A DNA stretch of 64,000 bases. It comes from CATQHW01 sp964618015. GTDB lineage: Bacteria > Spirochaetota > Spirochaetia > SZUA-6 > Bin103. Both the position numbers and the translations under genes were made by a program. The notes below the pieces were generated by a model, which was given only the letters and a program-made list of their open reading frames with translations, was not told the origin of the DNA and made no database searches. The stretch is from contig CAZTZA010000004.1 of assembly GCA_964618015.1 (NCBI GenBank), positions 1 to 64,000 on the forward strand. Direction: 5' to 3'. Shown here one piece after another: positions 23,473 through 30,524 of this stretch. How positions within the stretch are numbered: position 1 is the first letter of the stretch; each line of letters opens with the position of its first letter.

Positions 23473-24501
23473 ATGGCGGATCACCCCCTGTACCCAACCG
23501 AACTTATAGGCAGCTATGCTTTGCCTGGCTGGCTAATTGCCTTCGAAGAACGAGCTGCTGCAGAAGATCTCGGCGATTCAGATATCGGCGAGGCACTTGA
23601 TGACGCAGTTAACGTGGCATTATTTGATCAGGAGCGCGCTGGCGTAGACGTAGTCACCGATGGTGAGATGCGACGTCGCGACTTTATTCAGGGATTTTAC
23701 GGTCGCATTACCGGCCTAACATCTCTGCCACCCAAGCGTTTGTTAGGGGCTGCTGGTTACGACCAAAACCCGCGTTACCGGGTTGACGGACAGCTTTGCG
23801 CCACAGGCGGCCTTGGTATTTGCGCCGAGGTGGATTATCTGCGCCATCTTACTGATAAACCGATCAAGGTTTGTGTGCCAGGCCCGGTTACCATGTCATT
23901 ACCACTTTTACTTCCGGATGGCGGACGAAGTCGCGATGCAGTGCTGGCTGATATGATTTCCATTATTAACGCCGAGATGCAATCTCTAGTAGCTGCCGGC
24001 GTTACCTATTTGCAGATCGATGAGCCGCGGTATGCTACCAGCCACGCTGCCGGAGAAGAGTTAGTAGAGGTATTGAATGCAACTTACGATGGAGTGAAGG
24101 CCCGGGTCGGCGTGCACTTGTGTTTCGGCAATTTCAAAGGTCGCTCACGAGATCGTCGAGACTACCGATACCTTTTCCCAGCACTTAAAAAGGTGCGCTG
24201 TAGTCAACTCAATTTCGAGTTTGCTAACCGCGAGCTATCACAGATTGAATTGTTGGCAGAAGTACCAGCGTCGATCGATGTGGGCGTTGGGGTGATAGAC
24301 GTGAAGTCCTACTACGTGGAGCGGGCTGAAGAAGTGGCCACTGCCCTGGAGAAGGCCGCCCTCCATATTGACGCTACCCGAATAGTCGCTGTCCCAGACT
24401 GTGGACTTAATCACTGTCCACGTCATATTGCCCGTGCCAAACTACGGGCGCTGACTGCCGGTGCGCAGATAGCTCGGCAGCGAGAAGGAGTGGGCCCATG
24501 A
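23473..24501 (+). CDS. MetE-like (cobalamin-independent methionine synthase C-terminal domain) methyltransferase
   Basis: Zinc-dependent methyl or thiol-alkyl transferase of the UROD/MetE-like superfamily, lacking the N-terminal half of MetE. All four Zn ligands of MetE appear conserved: H-x-C in VGVHLCFGNF, Glu in LNFEFANREL and Cys in VPDCGLNHCP. FDQERAGVDVVTDGEMRRRDFIQGFYG and VPGPVTMSLPLLL are typical of the 340-aa stand-alone family. ATG 23473 follows the aldolase by 10 bases, and its end overlaps the rhamnose mutarotase start (ATGA). In a catabolic operon, demethylation or sulfur-alkyl transfer is as likely as methionine synthesis. The substrate is unknown. Confidence 0.88.
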   Translation: MADHPLYPTELIGSYALPGWLIAFEERAAAEDLGDSDIGEALDDAVNVALFDQERAGVDVVTDGEMRRRDFIQGFYGRITGLTSLPPKRLLGAAGYDQNPRYRVDGQLCATGGLGICAEVDYLRHLTDKPIKVCVPGPVTMSLPLLLPDGGRSRDAVLADMISIINAEMQSLVAAGVTYLQIDEPRYATSHAAGEELVEVLNATYDGVKARVGVHLCFGNFKGRSRDRRDYRYLFPALKKVRCSQLNFEFANRELSQIELLAEVPASIDVGVGVIDVKSYYVERAEEVATALEKAALHIDATRIVAVPDCGLNHCPRHIARAKLRALTAGAQIARQREGVGP

Positions 24502-24836
24502 AACGATACGGATCAATCATAGGCGTGCGGCAAGAAAAGCTCGAGGAGTACGTACAGTTGCATAGTGCTGTATGGCCGGAAGTGTTGGATTGTATCCATC
24601 GGTGTAATCTCCGCAATTACTCAATTTTCCTGCGTAAAATGCCCGACGGAAAGCATTATTTATTCTCCTACTTTGAATACGTCGGGACCGATTTCGCTGC
24701 TGATATGGCAGCAATGGGACGGGATCCTAAGACGAAGGAATGGTGGAAACTAACCGACCCATGTCAGGAGGCGCTGCCAGACCGCGCAGAGGGTGAATGG
24801 TGGTCAATGGCTAAAGAAGTGTTCCACGTCGATTAG
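24498..24836 (+). CDS. L-rhamnose mutarotase family protein
   Basis: Small cytosolic enzyme of the RhaM family that interconverts the anomers of L-rhamnose or a related deoxy sugar. The N-terminal RYGSIIGVRQEKLEEYVQLH holds the catalytic His region (LHSAVWPEVLD). NYSIFLRKMPDGKHYLFSYFEY and MGRDPKTKEWWKLTDPCQ are family signatures. Length 112 aa matches RhaM (about 104-115). It overlaps the MetE-like stop by 4 bases and the following peptidase gene by 44 bases if the GTG start there is right. It is the best pointer to a deoxy-hexose substrate for the cluster. Confidence 0.92.
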   Translation: MKRYGSIIGVRQEKLEEYVQLHSAVWPEVLDCIHRCNLRNYSIFLRKMPDGKHYLFSYFEYVGTDFAADMAAMGRDPKTKEWWKLTDPCQEALPDRAEGEWWSMAKEVFHVD

Positions 24837-25560
24837 AAAGCCAACAAGCCCGGAGAAGAGAAATATCGTCGCTATAGGTGGTGGCGGATTTGCGGCAGAT
24901 GGTGACCTGAAAATAGAGAACTACATTCTGAAGATGACTCGTGTTCATCGTCCCTCAATAGGTTTTATCCCGACTGCAACAGGTGATGCAACTGAATATA
25001 TAATAAGATTCTACGACGTCTGTTCTCGTCTATCCTGCCGACCAACCCATCTTGGGATGTTTGCGCGGACGCCTGATCTGCGAGAGTGGGTGTTTGCGCA
25101 GCATGTAATCTTTGTCGGTGGTGGCAATACGAAGAGCATGCTGGGGGTATGGCGAGAGTGGGCGCTTGACGAGGTTCTGCGAGATGCATGGGAGAGCGGT
25201 GTTATCCTGTCGGGCGTCAGTGCTGGGGCAATCTGTTGGTTTGAGCAGGGCAGTACGGACTCTTATGCTAACTGCCTTACGTCGCTCGACTGCCTTGGGT
25301 TTTTATCTGGGAGCTGCTGTCCTCACTATGATGCTGAGGAAGAGCGACGTCCGACGTTCCAACGGATGCTGAGGGAAAGAAAGATCAGTTCCGGTATTGC
25401 GTTGGACAACGACTCGGCTGCTCATTTTGTTGGTACGAATCTGCATCAAGTTGTGTCTGCGCGGCCTGGATCCCAGGGGTATAGGGTCTATGTTCTCGAT
25501 GGAGAAGTGCAGGAGGTGCCTCTGAAAACCGTTTATCTTACCTCTTCTAAATGCACTTAA
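24793..25560 (+). CDS. Peptidase E-like serine peptidase (S51)
   Basis: Cytosolic S51 serine peptidase, which removes N-terminal Asp from dipeptides, or a cyanophycinase relative. KRNIVAIGGGGFA opens the fold. VIFVGGGNTKSMLGVWREW precedes the nucleophile motif LSGVSAGAICWFE with Ser in GVSAG. LSGSCCPHYD carries a conserved His. Length is about 255 aa. The start is unclear: GTG 24793 would overlap the mutarotase by 44 bases, and there is no ATG in frame near the conserved core, so a non-standard start near 24832 is possible. Its presence among sugar genes is odd but seen in other catabolic clusters. Confidence 0.85.
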   Translation: MNGGQWLKKCSTSIRKPTSPEKRNIVAIGGGGFAADGDLKIENYILKMTRVHRPSIGFIPTATGDATEYIIRFYDVCSRLSCRPTHLGMFARTPDLREWVFAQHVIFVGGGNTKSMLGVWREWALDEVLRDAWESGVILSGVSAGAICWFEQGSTDSYANCLTSLDCLGFLSGSCCPHYDAEEERRPTFQRMLRERKISSGIALDNDSAAHFVGTNLHQVVSARPGSQGYRVYVLDGEVQEVPLKTVYLTSSKCT

Positions 25561-25600
25561 GTGATCAACTTTACGGTCCATTTGTTGTAGGAGTAATAAC

Positions 25601-26527
25601 GTGATTCATCGATTTCTCATTGGTATCTCATCTAGCAACGGCACGCCGCGCGCTCAGGTTGACTTGGACGGCGCGGGTAAGCGTCACCTTGGCATTCAGC
25701 GGTTCGTGCTATCCGACGGTACTGATGCCGTCTTGCCCGATCATCCTACTTGGGATTGTCGCGAGTGGCAGTGGTGGGCTGGTTATGACGGCTCGACGGA
25801 GATGAGGCCGCGCACAGAATCTGCAGTATGCGGAGGTTCTGAACGTGACGATGTAGCCGAGGTTTGGAGCGAGTATCTTTGTGACGGCGTACGGACGCGA
25901 CACGTATGGACTGTTCCTACTGTTCAAGAGCCACCGAGTCTTGGTTACGATTGTTTCATCACTGTCACTAATGAAACGGGGACTGACCTTAGAGAGTATG
26001 GTCAGTTCTTCGCCTGCTACACTAGTCTCAACCGGACCATGGGTAAAAGGCCTGCTCGGTCGGATGCAATAGGCTGCTGGTTCTGGGATGGATCAGGAAG
26101 TTTAGTCAATTTCCTCGCGATCGGTGGTTACCATATAGATCGCCTAATCGTTGACCCAGAAAGTGTCTATTCGAAGATAGGCATGGTTCCCCATTGCCCG
26201 CGTGGAGATGGTCGCGTCGGCGGGGTTTGGACGCACCCAGTAATAGTTTCTCATCCAGCTCCAGGTGGTGAGCGTCATATTATCCTTCTCGAGCCAGGAA
26301 CTACCGCAGCAGTGTGTATGGGTATGGGAGGACTAGCGATGGACTACATTGTCTTTCCAGGGTCTCTCGTGTTCGCTGCTGGAAGCAGCAGTAGGACCAG
26401 GGTTAGGCACTATGTCATGCCCCTTCCAGAAGGCAAAGAGATCGAACGTTTAAGCGAGCTCTGGGCAGAATTCGAAATAGACCTCCATCAGCCATGGCCG
26501 ACTATCGGTCCAACGCAGGCTAAATAG
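25601..26527 (+). CDS. Unknown protein, catabolic-cluster associated
   Basis: I do not recognise this 308-aa protein. It has no signal peptide or membrane segment. It is rich in Trp, Gly and beta-type alternation, for example WDCREWQWWAGYDGS, VRTRHVWTVPTVQEPPS and WTHPVIVSHPAPGGERHIIL. This looks like a beta-sandwich or supersandwich, such as the galactose-mutarotase-like or cupin-like folds associated with sugar binding. GTG 25601 is used, with GTAGGAGTAATAAC just upstream as ribosome-binding site. It lies 40 bases after peptidase E and before the sugar ABC importer. A sugar-binding or sugar-modifying role is suggested only by position and fold impression. Confidence 0.7.
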   Translation: MIHRFLIGISSSNGTPRAQVDLDGAGKRHLGIQRFVLSDGTDAVLPDHPTWDCREWQWWAGYDGSTEMRPRTESAVCGGSERDDVAEVWSEYLCDGVRTRHVWTVPTVQEPPSLGYDCFITVTNETGTDLREYGQFFACYTSLNRTMGKRPARSDAIGCWFWDGSGSLVNFLAIGGYHIDRLIVDPESVYSKIGMVPHCPRGDGRVGGVWTHPVIVSHPAPGGERHIILLEPGTTAAVCMGMGGLAMDYIVFPGSLVFAAGSSSRTRVRHYVMPLPEGKEIERLSELWAEFEIDLHQPWPTIGPTQAK

Positions 26528-26554
26528 TAGAGGTTTTATAGGAGTTCCATCCCA

Positions 26555-26576
26555 TTGACACTGCTATTTAGCAGTG
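26555..26576 (+). promoter_or_regulatory. 18-bp perfect palindrome overlapping a TTGACA box
   Basis: CACTGCTA-TT-TAGCAGTG (26559-26576) is a perfect 8+2+8 inverted repeat. The TTGACA hexamer at 26555-26560 shares its first two bases, so a protein bound here would block a -35 element. The -10 is not clear. The site lies 107-124 bases upstream of the permease gene at 26683, which heads the sugar importer operon. A LacI- or GntR-type operator is the simplest reading, but a short hairpin is possible. Confidence 0.5.
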
Positions 26577-26682
26577 AGATGCTGGGGGATCTGCCTAACT
26601 CTGGGGACGGATTTGATTACTAATCTTTGTTTTACGAAAATTTTTTATAGTGGTTTAACTTTGAGTGAGTTGGGTTTAGCTG

Positions 26683-27687
26683 ATGTCTGACGGCTCTACT
26701 GCACCAGCTAGTCTTACTGGTGACGCCCAAGTGGGCGATTCTCTGCAAAAGGGGAAAGCTGGTCGACGGTCGATTGGTTCTCGCTGGGCGGAAAATATTG
26801 ACTTAATACGTCGATATCCTGCCCGTCACATCATGCTCGCTATCGCCCTAGTGTGGCTGATTATATTCCACTACATCCCAATTTGGGGCATTACATTTGC
26901 CTTTAAAAGATTCAGCCCAATCGAGGGGTTCTTCGGTGGTGATTGGGTGGGGCTCAAGTATTTCGGGCAATTTGTCACGGACCCCAACACACTCCGGCTG
27001 ATACGTAACACAGCCATATTAGGATTCCAGCAGCTTTTATTCGGATTCCCAGCGCCAATAATGTTCGCGATCTTGCTCAACGAGCTGGCGAATGGGCGTT
27101 TTAAAAATTGGATGCAGTCCTTTACCTACCTGCCACACTTCGTTTCTCAGGTAGTGATTGTCGGACTGATGTTCCAGCTCGTAAATTTTGAAGGATTTAT
27201 CACGAGGATCATTGCAGATATAACCGGCTCAGCGCCCGTAATCCTTTCTGATCCAGGTGCCTTCCGGCCGATGTATATTATTTCTGGACTTTGGCAAAAC
27301 CTAGGCTGGGGGTCGATTCTCTACCTGGCGGCGATGACTGGGATCAACCCAGAGCTATACGAGGCAGCGGATATCGATGGAGCTGGTCGATTCCAAAAGA
27401 TATGGCGTGTGACGTTGCCTGCCATTCTACCGACAATTCTGGTGCTTCTTATTCTCAATACCCGGTCGCTAATTGATGTCGGGTTCGAGAAGGCTCTCCT
27501 AATTCAAAATCCTGCTACTTACGAGACATCAGACATAATTCAGACGTACGTTTATCGTCGGGGTATCCAAAATGGTCAATATGGTTATGCGACTGCTGTC
27601 GGTTTGCTGAACTCTATTATCTCGTTCTCCATCGTTTACGCGACCAATAGGATTGTGCGAAAAGTCCGGGGTCAAGGGCTCTGGTAA
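26683..27687 (+). CDS. Sugar ABC importer permease, LplB-like
   Basis: Inner-membrane permease of the CUT1/LplB family, importing oligosaccharides or acid sugars. After a polar 45-residue N-terminus come six membrane segments. AIALVWLIIFHYIPIWGITFAFKRFSP is the LplB hallmark. The EAA loop reads EAADIDGAGRFQKIWRVTLPAI. The run FTYLPHFVSQVVIVGLMFQL is typical of polysaccharide/aldotetraouronic acid systems. Length 334 aa. The next permease starts 2 bases after its stop. No ATPase gene accompanies the operon, as is usual where a shared MsmK-type ATPase is used. Confidence 0.92.
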   Translation: MSDGSTAPASLTGDAQVGDSLQKGKAGRRSIGSRWAENIDLIRRYPARHIMLAIALVWLIIFHYIPIWGITFAFKRFSPIEGFFGGDWVGLKYFGQFVTDPNTLRLIRNTAILGFQQLLFGFPAPIMFAILLNELANGRFKNWMQSFTYLPHFVSQVVIVGLMFQLVNFEGFITRIIADITGSAPVILSDPGAFRPMYIISGLWQNLGWGSILYLAAMTGINPELYEAADIDGAGRFQKIWRVTLPAILPTILVLLILNTRSLIDVGFEKALLIQNPATYETSDIIQTYVYRRGIQNGQYGYATAVGLLNSIISFSIVYATNRIVRKVRGQGLW

Positions 27688-27689
27688 CG

Positions 27690-28640
27690 ATGGTACACGC
27701 GCATCACAAGTCATTTGGATCTAGGCTTTTTGACATTGCCAATTCATTCTTTATTCTTACCATTGGTCTAACAGCGCTGTACCCATTTCTCCATATGGCA
27801 GCGATATCTACGAGCGATTTCTTTGCTGTCGGATTTGGTAAAGTAAGTATACTTCCTGTTGACTTCAGCCTAGATATCTATACTTACCTGTTTCAGTATA
27901 ATCCATTTATCGGTCGTGCTTACTTTAATTCTATTCTATATACTGTTTTAAACACTTTCCTCACGGTCTTGCTGTGCGCTATGGCCGGCTTTGCCCTTGC
28001 GCAACGTAGATTAGCATTTCGCGGATTCTCGGGAACCCTATTGTTGGTCTCAATGTTCTTTGGGGGTGGCCTGATCCCGACCTTTCTGTGGATTAGAGAG
28101 CTCGGTATGTTGAATTCAATATGGTCAATCGTGCTGCCGAACGCGGTGGCGGCCTACTATGTATTTCTATTTCGGGTTTATATCCACAGTAACGTTAGTG
28201 AGGAGATTCTGGAGTCCGTTTACATCGATGGTGGCGGGGATTTTCGAGTTTTCTTCAAGATTGTAATGCCCCTTATCAAGCCGATGATAGCAACGATTGG
28301 GTTATTTGCGGCCGTAGCCATGTGGAATTCTTTTTTCAGTGCTCTAATATATTTAAGCGACCGTAACAAGTACCCGCTAACGCTTTTCTTGAGGGAAGTA
28401 GCCGTGATCGGTGGCTTTGGAGGATCCAGTGTAGGTGGCCCTGATGCGGGTGCGGAGCAGCTCACTGCCTATGAGATGGAGGGACAGTTCGACGCTTCTC
28501 TTGAAGTATGGCAGGGCGGTTATTTGAAGGCAACGCAGATGGCATTCACGCTGATCACTGTAATTCCGGTTCTCTTTGTGTACCCATTTGCACAGCGATA
28601 TTTTGTTAAAGGTATCACAATAGGGTCTGTAAAAGGATAA
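27690..28640 (+). CDS. Sugar ABC importer permease, LplC/YtcP-like
   Basis: Second permease of the importer. The N-terminus FDIANSFFILTIGLTALYPFLHMAAIS is typical of LplC/YtcP. The EAA loop reads ESVYIDGGGDFRVFFKIVMPLIKP. Six membrane segments are seen. QRYFVKGITIGSVKG at the C-terminus matches the family end. There is a roughly 25-residue insertion before the last membrane segment (SSVGGPDAGAEQLTAYE), as in some spirochaetal and bacillal proteins. It starts 2 bases after the LplB-like stop, so they are translationally linked. It should pair with the LplB-like protein and the binding protein that follows. Confidence 0.92.
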   Translation: MVHAHHKSFGSRLFDIANSFFILTIGLTALYPFLHMAAISTSDFFAVGFGKVSILPVDFSLDIYTYLFQYNPFIGRAYFNSILYTVLNTFLTVLLCAMAGFALAQRRLAFRGFSGTLLLVSMFFGGGLIPTFLWIRELGMLNSIWSIVLPNAVAAYYVFLFRVYIHSNVSEEILESVYIDGGGDFRVFFKIVMPLIKPMIATIGLFAAVAMWNSFFSALIYLSDRNKYPLTLFLREVAVIGGFGGSSVGGPDAGAEQLTAYEMEGQFDASLEVWQGGYLKATQMAFTLITVIPVLFVYPFAQRYFVKGITIGSVKG

Positions 28641-28669
28641 CGTGCTTGAGTTGCATTTGCACTGTTTGC

Positions 28670-28709
28670 TAAACTGCGTTGTTACGATAAGCTGATTATT
28701 TGCAGTTTA
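28670..28709. repeat. Inverted repeat between permease and binding-protein genes
   Basis: Perfect 8-base arms TAAACTGC (28670-28677) and GCAGTTTA (28702-28709) around a 24-base spacer. It is placed just before the AAGGAGG Shine-Dalgarno of the binding-protein gene. Hairpins here often protect or separate the highly expressed binding-protein message; a regulator site is the alternative. Confidence 0.4.
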
Positions 28710-28734
28710 ATAGAAACGTAAGGAGGCATTCGTT

Positions 28735-30453
28735 ATGAAACAACGGCTTTTCCGTTGGGTGGTACTCTTAGCAGGTCTGATGATCGTATCAGCCGGCGCG
28801 TGGTCTGAGGGAAGCTCTGACGCGGCGTCAGGTGAGCCACCGGTGATTGTTTGGTCGGGGTTCTATGAGTTTAATAAAAACGCTACCCCAGAAACCTTGG
28901 TGATGCAGTGGATTGGAGAGGCTACTGGTTCCGTTCTCCAGCCGATGCATGTCGAACAAGGAGATAGGGCTACCTGGTGGAGCACCACCTTGGCATCCTT
29001 GGATTTCCCAGACGTGATGGAATACTGGGGTCAAATGGGCGATGATCCAAATATTTACGGCCCACAAGGTCTATTTGTTCCTCTATCTGAGGAGCGAGCA
29101 GAAGGGCGCATGCCCAACTTCGATCGGGTGATGACACACTGGGATGCAGATAACTTTCAACGTTTTGCACCAGATGGGCACGTTTACATAGCCACTAAGA
29201 TAGAAGGGCGGTTTATTCAGCCAAAGGTACCGGGATTCGTACTTCGCAGTGACCTAATGGATGCAGCAGGGTATGACACCAGTATCCCTAATCAGTTCAC
29301 GACTATCGACCAGGTGCAGCATGCGCTTATCGCTATGAAGCCGCATTGGGACGCTATGTTTGGTGGACCGACTCCTGGTATGCATACCCGCGGTGACCGT
29401 GGTATTCGCAACAGTGGTCAGCTGCCTCGTGTTATCTATAAGGACGAGTTCGCTGCTGATACCGCGATGCAGCTAGAGCCAGATAACGTCTGGCGGTTTG
29501 GTCCTCTTAGCCCTCGCTTCAAGCGTGCTACTGAGTTTCTCAGGGCGATGCACGAAGCTGGTATTCTGCACCCCGATTACCTGACGATGGCTGAAAAAGA
29601 TCAGCGTCGACTTGACTGGGATGAAGGCAAGACCATGTACTGGTGGGGTACTTGGGCTAGTAGTATCGAGCCTACTCAGGCTGAGAGATATTGTAGCCAA
29701 GGTACGGGCGGCGATGCATTCTGCGGTTTTTCTTCCTATCCGGTTGTTGCTCCGACGGTAGATGGAGATGACCCCTGGATCCGGCAGCGCTCGATTGCAA
29801 GTTCGCGCGCGGTACTATCCGCTGACGGAGATAACGTTGCGAGCGCAGTAGCTATGCTCGACTTCCTTTACAGTGATGAGGGCGCTACGATTGCGTCATA
29901 TGGTCCTGAGGGCTATGCCTGGGAATTCGATGATACTCCAGGAAACGACTGGAATCGCCGATGGACTTTGTGTTGGAGCGGTTCATATCCGGCACTAGAG
30001 TGCCAGGAGAACGATCCAGATCGCTCTAAGACTCGCGGTGAGATGATCGGCGAGGGCCCGCAGGTATTAATACAGGGCGGACCATCTGATACATGGGGGA
30101 TGGACTGGACCAATTATTATTGGGATCCAGCTGACCTCGAAGGCAAGAAGGCTGATCGGGCCGTCACCCTACAGACTTGGAGCGATTGGCGCGCAGCCGG
30201 TAGTTGGGCTCTTGATCCCGTACCTGCCTTTGGCTTTGAGCCTGACGAGTTAGACGAGAAGGCTCAATTGGAGCAGCAGTTGCACACCTATGTTGATGAG
30301 CAGATCGCACGATTTATCAACGGTCAGAACAATATGCACAGCGACTACAGAGCTTTTACGAGTCGTCTCAATGATCTAGGCGCAGCTCGGTTGGCAGAGA
30401 TCTACAATACGGCGATGAATCGGTACCTGGACGCTGCGGGTATCTCACTTTAA
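28735..30453 (+). CDS. Sugar ABC importer substrate-binding protein, LplA-like
   Basis: Extracytoplasmic binding protein (family 1, LplA-like) for the two preceding permeases. A signal peptide is clear: KQRLFRW charges, a VVLLAGLMIVSAG core and a likely AWS-EG cleavage site. There is no lipobox. QWIGEATGSVLQPMHVE and SLDFPDVMEYW at the N-terminal end are typical of the LplA group. LRSDLMDAAGYDTSIPNQFTT and KTMYWWGTWASS follow in the second lobe. Length 572 aa is normal for LplA. ATG 28735 has AAGGAGG at good spacing. Members bind oligosaccharides such as xylo- or aldotetraouronic-acid units; the actual ligand is unknown. Confidence 0.92.
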   Translation: MKQRLFRWVVLLAGLMIVSAGAWSEGSSDAASGEPPVIVWSGFYEFNKNATPETLVMQWIGEATGSVLQPMHVEQGDRATWWSTTLASLDFPDVMEYWGQMGDDPNIYGPQGLFVPLSEERAEGRMPNFDRVMTHWDADNFQRFAPDGHVYIATKIEGRFIQPKVPGFVLRSDLMDAAGYDTSIPNQFTTIDQVQHALIAMKPHWDAMFGGPTPGMHTRGDRGIRNSGQLPRVIYKDEFAADTAMQLEPDNVWRFGPLSPRFKRATEFLRAMHEAGILHPDYLTMAEKDQRRLDWDEGKTMYWWGTWASSIEPTQAERYCSQGTGGDAFCGFSSYPVVAPTVDGDDPWIRQRSIASSRAVLSADGDNVASAVAMLDFLYSDEGATIASYGPEGYAWEFDDTPGNDWNRRWTLCWSGSYPALECQENDPDRSKTRGEMIGEGPQVLIQGGPSDTWGMDWTNYYWDPADLEGKKADRAVTLQTWSDWRAAGSWALDPVPAFGFEPDELDEKAQLEQQLHTYVDEQIARFINGQNNMHSDYRAFTSRLNDLGAARLAEIYNTAMNRYLDAAGISL

Positions 30454-30480
30454 GCGCCAGGTCTCTTGACGAGGCTGATG

Positions 30481-30524
30481 ACGGTCGGACTGGGGCGGAT
30501 GCTTCAGTCTGACCGTTTTTTTTT
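30481..30524 (+). terminator. Strong intrinsic terminator
   Basis: Twelve-base stem: ACGGTC-GGACTG (30481-30492) pairs with CAGTCT-GACCGT (30505-30516) with one G-T wobble, then nine T residues. It closes the importer operon. The T-run ends at 30524, immediately before the ATG of the next gene at 30525, so the terminator occupies the place of that gene's ribosome-binding site. Confidence 0.92.

Noticed and set aside
25554..25563. CACTTAAGTG palindrome at the end of the peptidase E gene
   Set aside because: Ten bases only, partly inside the coding end; likely chance.
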